Source: Sphingomonas sp. NBWT7
GTDB lineage: Bacteria > Pseudomonadota > Alphaproteobacteria > Sphingomonadales > Sphingomonadaceae
Assembly: GCF_014217605.1 (NCBI RefSeq)
Contig: NZ_CP043639.1
Coordinates: 2,069,501 to 2,133,500 of the forward strand
DNA: 64,000 nt
Direction of reading: 5' to 3'
In this document: one piece after another, positions 1 to 9,366 of the stretch
Layout: the number at the start of each line of letters is the position of its first letter
Numbering within the stretch: the first letter of the stretch is position 1
The notes under the pieces: generated by a model
Database searches by the model: none
What the model was told of the DNA's origin: nothing
Seen by the model: only the letters and a program-made list of their open reading frames with translations
Made by a program: the position numbers and the translations under genes

Positions 1-619
<619 letters not shown>

Positions 620-662
620 TCATGACGGGGGTGCAACCCCGCGAGGCATGAGGAGAGCGGCG

Positions 663-1895
663 ATGGACCTGAACTGGAGCCCCGAGGAGCAAGCGTTCGA
701 AACCGAGGTCCGCGATTTCCTCGCCACCAGCCTCACGCCCGATCTGAAGCGTGCGGGCCAGCTCTCGACCAGCGTCTACGCCGATCACCACGCCAGCATG
801 AAATGGCAGGAAATCCTCGTCGCCAAGGGCTGGGCCGCGCCGCACTGGGCGCCCGAGCACGGCGGCACCGACTGGACCGTCGCGCAGCATTACATCTGGA
901 ACCGCGAGCGCATCGCCGCCGGCGCCCCCGGCCTCTCCCCGATGGGCATTTCGATGGTGGCGTACGTCATCATGAAATACGGCACGGTCGAACAGCAGCG
1001 CTTCTTCCTCCCGCTCATCCTCTCGGGCGAAATCTTCTTCTGCCAAGGCTATTCCGAGCCCGGCTCGGGCAGCGACCTCGCGAGCCTGCAAACCAGCGCG
1101 GTCGAGGACGGCGACGACCTCATCGTCAACGGCCAGAAGGTGTGGACCACCCACGCCAACGAGGCGAACTGGATCTTCGCGCTGGTGCGAACCTCGAAGG
1201 AAGGCCGCCCGCAGCAGGGCATCACCTTCCTTCTCATCGACATGACGACGCCCGGCGTCGAGGTCCGCCCCTTCACCATGTCGTCGGGCGAGCAGATCCA
1301 GAACGCCGTCTTCTTCACCGACGTGCGCGTGCCCAAGGCGAACGTGATGGGCGAGATCGACCGCGGCTGGAGCGTCGCCAAATATCTCCTCGAATTCGAA
1401 CGCGGCGGTAACGCCTATGCCCCGGCACTGAAGGCACGCGCCGACGCCATCGCGCGTCATGCCGCCGAGACGATCGGCAGCGATGGCGAGCCGCTGCTCG
1501 ACGATCCCGTCTTCGCCGCCAAGCTCGCCCGCGCGCGCATCCGCGCCGACGTGCTCGAGATCATGGAGCTTCGCCTGCTCTCCGCCGCTGACGGCGACGG
1601 CAGCGTCGGCGCACTGTCGTCGATGATGAAGATCATGGGCACCGAACTCGCCGGCACGCTCACTGAATTGTCGATGGAGGCCGCCGGCGACCGCGGCCTC
1701 GTCTATCAGCCGCACGCCACCATGCCCGGCGGCCCCGTCCCGCGCCACACGCCGCCCGCCGACGGCTACGTCTCGGGCGAAACCTGGCACGCGCTCGCCC
1801 CCCTGCGCTACATGAACGAGCGCGCCGGCCCGATCTACGCCGGCTCGAACGAGATCCAGCGCAACATCATCGCGAAACAGGTGCTGGGGCTGTAA
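663..1895 (+). CDS. Acyl-CoA dehydrogenase (FadE-type)
   Basis: This is an FAD-dependent acyl-CoA dehydrogenase of 410 residues, which introduces the 2,3-double bond into an acyl-CoA in fatty acid or related degradation. The N-terminal helical domain is followed by the family signature YSEPGSGSDLASL in the middle beta domain, and the C-terminus ends in YAGSNEIQRNIIAKQVLG, the usual ACAD tail. I chose ATG 663 because AGGAGAG lies just upstream; an in-frame ATG at 648 would add five residues and has a poorer Shine-Dalgarno. It stands alone, divergent from lpdA. The acyl chain it prefers cannot be read from sequence; long- or branched-chain substrates are both possible. Confidence 0.92.
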   Translation: MDLNWSPEEQAFETEVRDFLATSLTPDLKRAGQLSTSVYADHHASMKWQEILVAKGWAAPHWAPEHGGTDWTVAQHYIWNRERIAAGAPGLSPMGISMVAYVIMKYGTVEQQRFFLPLILSGEIFFCQGYSEPGSGSDLASLQTSAVEDGDDLIVNGQKVWTTHANEANWIFALVRTSKEGRPQQGITFLLIDMTTPGVEVRPFTMSSGEQIQNAVFFTDVRVPKANVMGEIDRGWSVAKYLLEFERGGNAYAPALKARADAIARHAAETIGSDGEPLLDDPVFAAKLARARIRADVLEIMELRLLSAADGDGSVGALSSMMKIMGTELAGTLTELSMEAAGDRGLVYQPHATMPGGPVPRHTPPADGYVSGETWHALAPLRYMNERAGPIYAGSNEIQRNIIAKQVLGL

Positions 1896-2150
1896 GCCAT
1901 ACGCAAGGCTCGCTTACGCCACAGTGCCGACCCTTGGGCGGCGGCCAAGTATTTCGCCCCCCGGGAACGCAGGTTTGGCCTACGCTAGGGCGGGCGCGGC
2001 TGATGCCCGCCCGATCTCAAGCTCGACTACGTCTGTCACTTTGACGATCCGAATATCGGCTGACGACCGATCAGGAACAAAGAATAGATCTCGGATAGGC
2101 ATCGGGCGGCGTATGCAACGCGTGCTACCCCAACCCAACAAGAGGGACGA

Positions 2151-2702
2151 ATGACCGCCTTCGAAGCGCTGTTCGCTTTCTATGGATTGCTGCTCGGCTT
2201 GGCGATCGCGGCCGTAGTATCTGGTTTCGGCGAACAGTGGCGACGGCGGCACTTGCGACCGATCGGATGGCTCGCCCCATTACTTGGCGCGTACGTTTTA
2301 TTGGCCGCAACGCGCCAGTGGCAGAATTTCTATGCCGCGCGCGACGCTCTTACCATGACGCCGGCGACGTTGTTCACATGCCTTGCGATGGCCTTGCCGT
2401 ACACCTTCGTCGCACAGGTCATGTTTCCCGCGGCCGATGATGCAGTCGTCGATGGAGATACCCACTATCTGGCGGATCGCCGCATCCTTCTCGGCGTGCT
2501 GATGGTTCCGCCGGCGGTCAGCCTTGCTTTCAACCTGGTCACCAATCCATCGTTTCTCGCCAAGGATGCCGTGAGTGACATTCTCGCGCAGCCCGCACCC
2601 TTGATTATCCTCGCGGCCCTTATTCCATGGCGTCAGCGCGCGTGGCAGATCGCGGGTTTGCTAGCGCTTATCGTGAACCGCCTCGTGGTGATCATCATCT
2701 GA
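2151..2702 (+). CDS. Hypothetical multi-pass membrane protein
   Basis: I do not recognise this 183-residue protein. It is mostly hydrophobic, with about six likely membrane segments (near residues 3-24, 38-56, 72-94, 110-132, 145-160 and 164-183) joined by short charged loops such as QWRRRH and the acidic stretch around residues 100-107. It ends in a hydrophobic run with no tail. GAGGGACGA supplies a ribosome site before ATG 2151. The gene and the 255 bases before it are visibly richer in A+T than their neighbours, and it has no operon partner, so recent acquisition is possible. Function unknown. Confidence 0.7.
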   Translation: MTAFEALFAFYGLLLGLAIAAVVSGFGEQWRRRHLRPIGWLAPLLGAYVLLAATRQWQNFYAARDALTMTPATLFTCLAMALPYTFVAQVMFPAADDAVVDGDTHYLADRRILLGVLMVPPAVSLAFNLVTNPSFLAKDAVSDILAQPAPLIILAALIPWRQRAWQIAGLLALIVNRLVVIII

Positions 2703-2760
2703 ACGCGATCTGCTTCGCGACGAATGGCGTCTGACCTGCCGATCCCGGCCGAACCCTCCG

Positions 2761-3132
2761 CTAGAACAACCGCCCCCCATCCGGCACGCCCTTCATCGGC
2801 GCCGCCAGCAGCACCTTTCCCGCCGCGTCGGGAAAGCCGAGCGTCAGCACCTCGCTCATCACCGGGCCGATCTGCCGCGGCGGAAAGTTCACCACCGCCA
2901 TCACCTGCTGCCCGACGAGATCCTCGCCCGCATGATTCTCGGTGATCTGCGCCGAGGACTTCTTGCGCCCGATCACCGGGCCGAAATCGATCAGCAGCTT
3001 GAGCGCCGGCTTGCGCGCCTCGGGAAAGGGCTCGGCCGACACGATCGTGCCGACGCGGATGTCGATCTTCAGGAAATCGTCGAAGCCGATCGTCTCGGCC
3101 GCCGCCGCACCGGCCTCATGGTTGACGTGCAT
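2761..3132 (-). CDS. csaA: CsaA-like tRNA-binding domain protein
   Basis: This 123-residue protein consists of one OB-fold tRNA-binding domain of the CsaA/Trbp111 type. Visible family features are FLKIDIRVGTIVSAEPFPEA near residues 20-39, followed by KSSAQIT and the VNFPPRQIGPVMSEVL segment. CsaA binds tRNA and has been described as a chaperone linked to protein export in Bacillus; that role is inferred here. It lies three bases downstream of a GST-family gene and is almost certainly co-transcribed with it. The length is close to the family norm of about 110 residues. Confidence 0.9.
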   Translation of the reverse strand: MHVNHEAGAAAAETIGFDDFLKIDIRVGTIVSAEPFPEARKPALKLLIDFGPVIGRKKSSAQITENHAGEDLVGQQVMAVVNFPPRQIGPVMSEVLTLGFPDAAGKVLLAAPMKGVPDGGRLF

Positions 3133-3135
3133 CGC

Positions 3136-3807
3136 TCAGAAATCCGGGTTCTCGTAATAGGCCGGCGGCTCGATCCCGCTCATCCGCTCGCCGAGCAGCG
3201 GGCGGAAGCTGCGCCGGCTCTTGAACGCCGAATACCACGCCTTGGCATGGCCGTGCCCGGTCCAGTCGATCCCGCCGAGATAGTCCGCCACCGAGATGTG
3301 CGCCGCCGCGGCGAGATCGGCGAGGCTGATCGTCGCCCCGGCCATCCATTTGCGATGGTCGAGCAGGAAATCGATGTAATCGAGGTGGCCGATCGCCGAT
3401 TTCATCGCCTCGCGCAGCCGCGCGGCGTTGGGCGACTGGCGGTGGATCAGCCGCTTCACCATCCGCTCCTCGAGCAGCGGGCCGCTCACATCGCGGTAGA
3501 ATTGCGTGTCGAACCAGGTGACGAGCCGGCGGATCTCGGCACGATTCGCCGCCGATCCGTTGATCATCGCGTTACGGTCGACCGTCTCCTCGAAATACTC
3601 GCAGATCGCCATCGAATCGATCAGCGTCGTGCCGCGCTCGGCATCGACCATCACCGGCGTCTGCCCCGCCGGATTGAGGTCGACGAACTCGTCGCGCCGC
3701 GCCCAGGGCACCTCGCGGATCAGCTCGTAGCCGATGTCCTTCTCGCCCAGCAGGATGCGCACCTTGCGGGTGAACGGGCATAGCGGGAAGTGATAGAGCT
3801 GCCACAT
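3136..3807 (-). CDS. Glutathione S-transferase family protein
   Basis: This is a cytosolic GST-like protein of 223 residues. The N-terminal thioredoxin-fold domain (about residues 1-80) starts with LYHFPLCPFTRKVR, where Cys10 sits at the glutaredoxin-like position, and contains the cis-Pro segment TPVMVD and the glutathione-binding DSMAICEYFEE. The all-helical C-terminal domain follows, with SLADLAAAAHISVADYLG. The CPFT motif resembles omega- or beta-type enzymes, so thiol transfer is as likely as conjugation. It is the first gene of a two-gene unit with csaA. The substrate is unknown. Confidence 0.88.
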   Translation of the reverse strand: MWQLYHFPLCPFTRKVRILLGEKDIGYELIREVPWARRDEFVDLNPAGQTPVMVDAERGTTLIDSMAICEYFEETVDRNAMINGSAANRAEIRRLVTWFDTQFYRDVSGPLLEERMVKRLIHRQSPNAARLREAMKSAIGHLDYIDFLLDHRKWMAGATISLADLAAAAHISVADYLGGIDWTGHGHAKAWYSAFKSRRSFRPLLGERMSGIEPPAYYENPDF

Positions 3808-3945
3808 GGCGTCATCGTTAGGCGCGCGCGCGCCATCGCGAAAGCCGCTTTGGCGACTGCCGGGCTCGCCGTGGCGCTCACGCCCGGAATCGCGCTATGT
3901 CGCTGATCGAACAGGCGGACGCAGCGATCCGCCGCAGGAGAGCCG

Positions 3946-4788
3946 ATGACCTACGAACAGATCCGCTACGAAACCGACGGCCCCGTCGCCACCATCACCC
4001 TGGCGCGGCCCGAGAAGCTCAACGCCTATACCGCGGTGATGGGGATCGAACTCGCCGCCGCGATCCGTGCCGCCGGCGCCGACGATGCGGTCCGCGCGAT
4101 CGTCCTCACTGGCGAGGGTCGCGGCTTTTGCGCCGGCGCTGACATTTCGGGCGGCGCCGACAGCTTCGGCGGCAGCGGGCCGAACTTCGCTGCCGCCAAT
4201 CGCCCGCGCGAGGAAGGCGGCGGCTTCGTCGGCGCTCTGTTCGACAGCATCAAGCCGACGATCGCCGCGATCAACGGCGCCGCGGTCGGCGTCGGCGCGA
4301 CGCTGACGCTGCCGTGCGACATTCGCATCGCCGCCGACACCGCGCGCTTCGGCTTCGTCTTCGCGCGCCGCGGGCTGGTGCCAGAGGCAGGCAGCGCCTG
4401 GTTCCTGCCGCAGGTCGTCGGCCTCCCGCAAGCGCTGCGCTGGTGCCTGTCGGGCAGCGTGTTCGATGCGGCCGAGGCCCTGCGCGGCGGGCTCGTCAGC
4501 GAAGTCGTCGCGCCCGATGCGCTGCTCGCCCGTGCGCAGGCGATCGCGCGCGAGATCGCCGAGAACACCGCCCCCGTCTCGGTCGCGCTCACCCGCCAGA
4601 TGCTGTGGCGCTTCGCCGGTGAGGCATCGCCCGCCGCAGCACTCAGGGTCGACGGCGGCTTCGCCATGGCGCTCGGCGCGGGCCCTGACGTCCGCGAAGG
4701 GGTCGCCGCCTTCCTTGAGAAGCGCACGCCCGCCTTCCCGGGCCGGATCGCATCGGACATGCCGCCGGGCTATCCATGGTGGGGATGA
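3946..4788 (+). CDS. Enoyl-CoA hydratase/isomerase family protein
   Basis: This is a crotonase-fold protein of 280 residues that would hydrate or isomerise enoyl-CoA esters. The oxyanion-hole segments are both present: GRGFCAGADISGG near residues 59-71 and AAINGAAVGVGATLTLPCD in the second third. A conserved-looking acid occurs in RRGLVPEAGSAW, where PaaG and other isomerase-like members carry theirs. The first loop after GAD is long and glycine-rich. AGGAGAG precedes ATG 3946. It stands alone, divergent from the GST gene, in a region with other acyl-CoA genes. Hydratase, isomerase and other crotonase activities cannot be separated by sequence alone. Confidence 0.9.
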   Translation: MTYEQIRYETDGPVATITLARPEKLNAYTAVMGIELAAAIRAAGADDAVRAIVLTGEGRGFCAGADISGGADSFGGSGPNFAAANRPREEGGGFVGALFDSIKPTIAAINGAAVGVGATLTLPCDIRIAADTARFGFVFARRGLVPEAGSAWFLPQVVGLPQALRWCLSGSVFDAAEALRGGLVSEVVAPDALLARAQAIAREIAENTAPVSVALTRQMLWRFAGEASPAAALRVDGGFAMALGAGPDVREGVAAFLEKRTPAFPGRIASDMPPGYPWWG

Positions 4789-4918
4789 TGCATCGGGCGT
4801 CGCCCGCTGCAGTCGGCAGCGGTCCTAGACGCCGAGTCGCATCCCTGCGTCAGTGTGATATGGAAGCAACGCCGCGCCTCTAGCGTCCGGCAGCGAAATC
4901 CGCTCCAGTGATCTCCGC

Positions 4919-5920
4919 ATGAAGGCGTCCCTGCTTCTGATCGAGCGGCTTCCGCTCGTCGTCCGGCCGTCGGTCGCGGCGGCGGCGACGCTCGCGGCGG
5001 TCGGGGCGGCGCTGTGGCTGCGCTATCTGTTCGACGGCGCGCTGCCGTCGGGCTTCCCCTTCGTCAGCTTCTTCCCTGCCGTCATCCTGGTGTCTGTAGT
5101 GTTCGGCGCGCGCTATGGCACCGTCGCAGCGGTGCTCAGCGGGCTCGCCGCCTGGTATTTCTTCATCCCGCCGGCCCAGGCGTTCGACATCAGCCACGGC
5201 TCGCTGACCGCGATGACCTTTTACACCTTCGTCGTCGCGACCGACATCGCGATCATCCATTGGATGCAGCGCGCCAACGGCCATCTCGCGCTAGAGCGTG
5301 CGCGTAGCGCCGCGCTCGCCGATACGCGCGCGCTGCTGTTCGACGAATTGCAGCATCGCATCTCGAACAATCTGCAGGCGGTCGCGGGGCTGCTCGCGCT
5401 CCAGCGCCGGCGCCTTGCCGATCCGCAGGCCGCCGCCGCCCTATCCGAAGCCTCGCAGCGCGTCGCGCTGGTCGGCCGGATCAGCCGTCGCCTCTACGAC
5501 GCCGACGAGACGGGCAAGGGGCTCGCCGCCTTCCTCACCGCGCTGCTCGACGACGTGGCGGAGGCCAACGGACGCACCGATGTCGTCCGCACCGTCACCT
5601 GCCCGGCGAACGTCCGCCTGTCGACCGAGCAGCTGCTGCCCGTCGCGCTGATCGTTGCCGAATCGATCGCCAACGCGATCGAGCACGGGCTGGCCGATCA
5701 TCGCGCGCCGCAGATCGCGATCGAGGTGACGCAGGCGGACGGCGAACTGACGATCGCCATCGCCGACAACGGCGGTCGCCTTCCCGCAGATTTCTCGCTC
5801 GACGATACCGACAGCCTCGGCCTGTCGATCGCGACGATGCTCGCGCGCCAGGCCGGCGGCCGATACGACCTAACCGGCGGCGAGACGACCGTCGCCTGCC
5901 TCCGCCTGCCGCACGGCTGA
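4919..5920 (+). CDS. HisKA_2-type sensor histidine kinase with DUF4118 membrane domain
   Basis: This is a membrane-bound sensor kinase of 333 residues. Three to four hydrophobic segments (about residues 13-36, 48-62, 66-85 and 98-114) form a DUF4118-like sensory domain ending in a short helix. The phosphoacceptor box is FDELQHRISNNLQ with His146, the HisKA_2/HWE-type pattern rather than the classic HisKA. The ATPase domain has the N-box ESIANAIEHGL, then IADNGG and DSLGLSIATMLARQAGG. No response regulator gene is adjacent, so it is an orphan. In sphingomonads kinases of this family feed the PhyR general stress response; that link is an inference here. Confidence 0.9.
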   Translation: MKASLLLIERLPLVVRPSVAAAATLAAVGAALWLRYLFDGALPSGFPFVSFFPAVILVSVVFGARYGTVAAVLSGLAAWYFFIPPAQAFDISHGSLTAMTFYTFVVATDIAIIHWMQRANGHLALERARSAALADTRALLFDELQHRISNNLQAVAGLLALQRRRLADPQAAAALSEASQRVALVGRISRRLYDADETGKGLAAFLTALLDDVAEANGRTDVVRTVTCPANVRLSTEQLLPVALIVAESIANAIEHGLADHRAPQIAIEVTQADGELTIAIADNGGRLPADFSLDDTDSLGLSIATMLARQAGGRYDLTGGETTVACLRLPHG

Positions 5921-5922
5921 GG

Positions 5923-6549
5923 CTAGCGCGGCGGCCGTGCCACGGTCCCCGCCGCAATGCCTGCTGCCAATTGTGCACGCAAGTTGGCGAGTACCGTGTC
6001 GCTTGCATTGAGCCGGCGCGCCGCCGGCTTGCCCTGTCGCAGCCGCGCGCGATCGGCCTCGGGCGGATCGACGCGCCGCACCCGCACCGGCGCTGTCCCC
6101 TGTGCGCGCATGCCCAGCGCATCGGCGGCGCCGCGCGACAGGTCGAGGATCCGGCCGCGCGCGAACGGCCCACGATCGTTGACGCGCACCAGGATCGTCC
6201 GCCCACTCTCCAGCGACGTCACCTCGACGTAGCTCGGCAGCGGCAGCGTGGTGTGCGCCGCGGTCAGCCACTTGGCGCGAAACCGCTCGCCCAGCGCGAC
6301 CCGGTTGCCGCTCTCACTGCCGTACCAGCTCGCATAGCCGAGAACGTCGAACGATGCGTCGTCCGCAGGCACGTAGGTCGTCCCGCGCACGCTGTACGGC
6401 TTGCCGATCTTGACCGGCCAGTCGCTCACCGGGCGATAGTCGCGCGTACCGCAAGCGCCCAGCGTCAGCACCGCGGCCGAGCCGGCGAGCAGACCCATCG
6501 AACGGCCGATGCGCCGTCCACGGCCCGCCGCGCCGCGCTGCACTGCCAC
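5923..6549 (-). CDS. RlpA-like septal ring lipoprotein
   Basis: This is an exported lipoprotein of 208 residues in the RlpA family, whose members bind or cleave denuded glycan strands at the septum. A signal peptide ends in the lipobox LGAC. The double-psi beta-barrel spans about residues 68-165, with YASWYGSESGNRVALGERF, TAAHTTLPLPSYVEVT and the strongly conserved VNDRGPFARGRILDLS. There is no SPOR domain, only a short basic tail. The GTG at 6549 is the longest start; an ATG 17 codons inside (MGLLAGS) would give a more ordinary signal peptide. Whether it keeps lytic transglycosylase activity is not known. Confidence 0.88.
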   Translation of the reverse strand: MAVQRGAAGRGRRIGRSMGLLAGSAAVLTLGACGTRDYRPVSDWPVKIGKPYSVRGTTYVPADDASFDVLGYASWYGSESGNRVALGERFRAKWLTAAHTTLPLPSYVEVTSLESGRTILVRVNDRGPFARGRILDLSRGAADALGMRAQGTAPVRVRRVDPPEADRARLRQGKPAARRLNASDTVLANLRAQLAAGIAAGTVARPPR

Positions 6550-6558
6550 GATCGCCGC

Positions 6559-7332
6559 CTAGTTGCGGTAGCTCGGATCGATCCGGTCGAGCTTGCGCAG
6601 CAGCGCGGGCCAGGCGAGCTTCGCGGCGAGCTTGCTCATGCCCTCGGCCGGCGTCTGTCCGGCGACCTTCTCCTCCACGCCTTGCGGCGGGTTGTTGAGG
6701 TTCTCGCGTCCGGCGGACAGCATCAGCACCTGCGCCTCGCACGCCCGCTCGAGATAGTAGAGCCGCAGGAAGCAATCGCCGACGCTGCTGCCCACCGCGA
6801 GCGTGCCGTGGTTGCGCAGGATCATCGCATGCTTGTCGCCGATGTCCGCCACCAGCCGCTCGCGCTCGTCGAGGTCGGTCGCGACGCCCTCGTAATCGTG
6901 ATAGGCGACGTTGTGCTTGGCGATCATCGCCGTCTGCGTGTGCGGCAGCAGCCCGAACTCCATCGCGCTCACCGCCTGGCCGTGCGGCGTGTGGAGGTGC
7001 ATCACCGCGGCGGCATCCTCGCGCGCCATGTGGATCGCCGAGTGGATGGTGAAGCCCGCCGGGTTCACCGGATGGTCGCTGTGCCCCACCGGGTTACCCT
7101 CGACGTCGATCTTGACGAGGCTCGACGCGGTGATCTCTTCGAACATCATGTCGTACGGGTTGATCAGGAAGTGATGCTCGGCCCCCGGCACGCGCGCCGA
7201 CAGGTGCGTGAAGATCAGATCGTCCCAGCCGTACAGCGCAACCAGGCGATAGGCGGCGGCGAGATCGACCCGTGCCTCCCACTCGCCGGGGGCATATTGG
7301 GCGGTGTCGTCGACCGATGCCAGCGTGGCCAT
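6559..7332 (-). CDS. Class II aldolase/adducin family protein
   Basis: This cytoplasmic protein of 257 residues belongs to the class II aldolase/adducin family, metal-dependent enzymes related to fuculose-1-phosphate aldolase. The zinc-ligand segment AVMHLHTPHGQAVS carries the paired histidines, a third candidate ligand lies in MILRNHGTLAVGSS, and HLSARVPG near residue 45 matches the family. I chose ATG 7332 because AGGAG lies eight bases upstream; the reading frame extends 20 codons further without a ribosome site. It is separated by nine bases from the RlpA-like gene. Members without known sugar pathways nearby are usually left as family-level calls, as here. Confidence 0.88.
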   Translation of the reverse strand: MATLASVDDTAQYAPGEWEARVDLAAAYRLVALYGWDDLIFTHLSARVPGAEHHFLINPYDMMFEEITASSLVKIDVEGNPVGHSDHPVNPAGFTIHSAIHMAREDAAAVMHLHTPHGQAVSAMEFGLLPHTQTAMIAKHNVAYHDYEGVATDLDERERLVADIGDKHAMILRNHGTLAVGSSVGDCFLRLYYLERACEAQVLMLSAGRENLNNPPQGVEEKVAGQTPAEGMSKLAAKLAWPALLRKLDRIDPSYRN

Positions 7333-7401
7333 GGCGTGCTCTCCTGATAGCGATTTGCGGCCGACAATACGGCCTCGACGACCGCGGGGCAATCGAGGGT
7401 C

Positions 7402-8199
7402 TTACCGCAGCGCCCATTTGATCCGCGCGGTGCGCCACGATCGCACCGGTCGCCCGTCGGCATCCTTCGCCGGCTCATAGCGCGCGTGCTGCGCGACGCC
7501 GGCGCAGGTCGCACGATCGAGTGCGGGGAAGCCGGCGCTGCGTACCACGCGGCAGTCGCTCACCGTCCCATCGGCGCCGATGGTCCACAACACGCGCGCC
7601 TCGCCCGTCGCGCTCGCGTCGAGCGCATCCCGCGGATAGTCGCGCGGCGGGACGAAGTCGGGCTTCATCAGCTCCTTCGCCGGCGTCGCGACCTTCGCCA
7701 TTGCCGCCGGATCGATGCCCAGCCCCGCCGCGATCGATGTCTCGCAGTCACGCAGCGCGCGCAACGCGCGGTCGAGCCAGGTAACGCGCAGGCGCGGCAC
7801 CGACGCTCCGCCGCCATCGACCCACAGCGCATCGGCCTTCTCGGCCGCCGCAAGCGTCGAGTCGCTGACGCGGAACCACAGCACCGCGCTGCGATTGCCC
7901 TTCATCGTGTTGCCGCGATAGCGCGCTGCCGCGCTTACCTGCGCCCCGCCGAAATAGACGTTCGTGTCGCCGAACCGCTCGCGCGTCACGTCACTGCCGA
8001 CGAACGCCATCTCGACGTCACCTGCGACGGGCATCGACGACATCGCGAAACTCACCCCGTCATAATCGCGCGACAGCGTGCACATCGTCGGCTCGGACAG
8101 CACGTTCCACGGCCCGGTCGGCGCACGCACCGCTGCCGCGGGTGCCGCGCCGCCCGCCTGCACTGCCACGGCGAGCGCCAACGCCAAATTGATCGTCAT
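7402..8199 (-). CDS. Exported protein with TonB C-terminal-like domain
   Basis: This is a protein of 265 residues with an N-terminal signal peptide (cleavage likely after the AGGAAPAAA region) and a C-terminal energy-transducer TonB-type domain of about 80 residues containing DYPRDALDASATGEARVLWT, followed by DGTVSDCRVVRSAGFPALD and a basic end. Unlike true TonB it lacks a proline-rich spacer and a retained membrane anchor, so energy transduction is doubtful. The central 130 residues (with WFRVSDSTL) I do not recognise. It sits between an alcohol dehydrogenase gene and the aldolase-family gene, all on the minus strand. Role unknown; a periplasmic binding role is a guess. Confidence 0.75.
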   Translation of the reverse strand: MTINLALALAVAVQAGGAAPAAAVRAPTGPWNVLSEPTMCTLSRDYDGVSFAMSSMPVAGDVEMAFVGSDVTRERFGDTNVYFGGAQVSAAARYRGNTMKGNRSAVLWFRVSDSTLAAAEKADALWVDGGGASVPRLRVTWLDRALRALRDCETSIAAGLGIDPAAMAKVATPAKELMKPDFVPPRDYPRDALDASATGEARVLWTIGADGTVSDCRVVRSAGFPALDRATCAGVAQHARYEPAKDADGRPVRSWRTARIKWALR

Positions 8200-8229
8200 C
8201 GTCCCCTCCCCCTTTTGTCCCCGGCACGT

Positions 8230-9264
8230 TCAATCCGGCGTCATCACCACCTTCAGCGCCTCGCGCCGATCGAGCACGGCATAGGCCTCTGCGCCCTGCG
8301 ACAGCGGCAGGCGGTGCGAGATGTAGCGTTCCGGTCGCAGCCGCCCTTGCTGCACCATCGGCACCAGTTCGGGCCACCAATGCGGTACCGAACAGGTGCC
8401 GGTGCGGAACGTCAGGCCGCTCGCGAACGCGCGCTCCATCGGGAAGGGGAAGCGCCGCGTCTGATTGACGCCGAGGCACGAGACGGTGCCCCATTTCCCC
8501 ACCAGCCGCAGCGCGAGATCGATCGTCGCATCGGCGCCCACCGCCTCGACGACGCTGCTGCACAGCCGCCCGCCGGTCTCCTCGCGGATCGTGTCGACCG
8601 CTGCCGACGGATCGACGCCGATCGCGCCCAGCCCCGCGGCGATCGCGCGCCGCTCGGGCACCAGATCGATCGCGTAGACGCGCCCCGCCCCCATCGCGAA
8701 ACAGCCTTCCACCGCCATCAACCCGATCGGCCCGAGCCCGATCACCGCCACGGTGGCGCCGGGCTTGATGTCGGCGTTGCGCACCGCCATCCAGCTCGTC
8801 GGCAGCGCGTCGGTCAGCATCAGCGCCTGCTCGTCGCTGATCCCGTCGGGGATGCGCCGCGCGTTGACGTCGCCCGCCGGCACCCGCACCGCCTCTGCCT
8901 GGCTGCCCTGCAGCGCGGCGGAGAGGCCGTAGCAGCCGGCGCCGTTGTTCTCGCATTCGTGCACCCGCCCGGCGAGGCATCCCGGGCACGCGCCGCACCC
9001 GACTGCGGCCGAGATCATCACCCGGTCGCCCGAACGCAGCGTGCGCACCGCCCGCCCCGTTTCGATCACCTCACCGACCGCCTCGTGCCCGACGCAGAAG
9101 CCGGTGTCCTGCGAGAAGCCGTGGCCGTGATAGATGTGCAGGTCGCTGCCGCAGATCGCACAATGCTTGACGCGAACGAGGACGTCGCGGTCGTCGGTCA
9201 GCGCGGCGTCGTCGGTCGATCCGTACTGGATGTCGCGCTCCCCGAAATAGCGCAGTGCCTTCAT
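8230..9264 (-). CDS. Zinc-dependent alcohol dehydrogenase (MDR family)
   Basis: This is a medium-chain zinc dehydrogenase of 344 residues. Catalytic zinc ligands are in HCAICGSDLHIYHG and GFCVGHEAVGEV. The structural zinc loop VGCGACPGCLAGRVHEC has four cysteines. The NAD(P) Rossmann motif VIGLGPIGLMAVEG lies near residue 170, with an acidic residue after the second strand (AIDLVPER) that favours NAD. It resembles the glutathione-independent formaldehyde/threonine dehydrogenase branch. It is divergent from clpB, with 156 bases between them that must hold both promoters. Substrate not determinable from sequence. Confidence 0.9.
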   Translation of the reverse strand: MKALRYFGERDIQYGSTDDAALTDDRDVLVRVKHCAICGSDLHIYHGHGFSQDTGFCVGHEAVGEVIETGRAVRTLRSGDRVMISAAVGCGACPGCLAGRVHECENNGAGCYGLSAALQGSQAEAVRVPAGDVNARRIPDGISDEQALMLTDALPTSWMAVRNADIKPGATVAVIGLGPIGLMAVEGCFAMGAGRVYAIDLVPERRAIAAGLGAIGVDPSAAVDTIREETGGRLCSSVVEAVGADATIDLALRLVGKWGTVSCLGVNQTRRFPFPMERAFASGLTFRTGTCSVPHWWPELVPMVQQGRLRPERYISHRLPLSQGAEAYAVLDRREALKVVMTPD

Positions 9265-9366
9265 GATCCGCTCCTAAGTGCTTTGGCTTAGCGGAGCCGA
9301 ACGCGCGGCATGCGTCAAGGTCTGGACGGCGTCGAGGGGCATCGCCATCTTTCCTTCGACCATCCT

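Noticed and set aside
1988..2012. Hairpin with an 8-bp stem downstream of the first acyl-CoA dehydrogenase
   Set aside because: Not followed by a T-run on either strand, so not called as a rho-independent terminator.
1924..2154. Small plus-strand open frame (76 codons) before the membrane gene
   Set aside because: No ribosome site and no domain; composition is not protein-like. It overlaps the start of the next gene by four bases, but that alone is not support.
7486..9291. Plus-strand open frame of 601 codons across the TonB-C and alcohol dehydrogenase genes
   Set aside because: Spans two well-supported minus-strand genes and the gap between them; Arg/His-rich without any recognisable motif.
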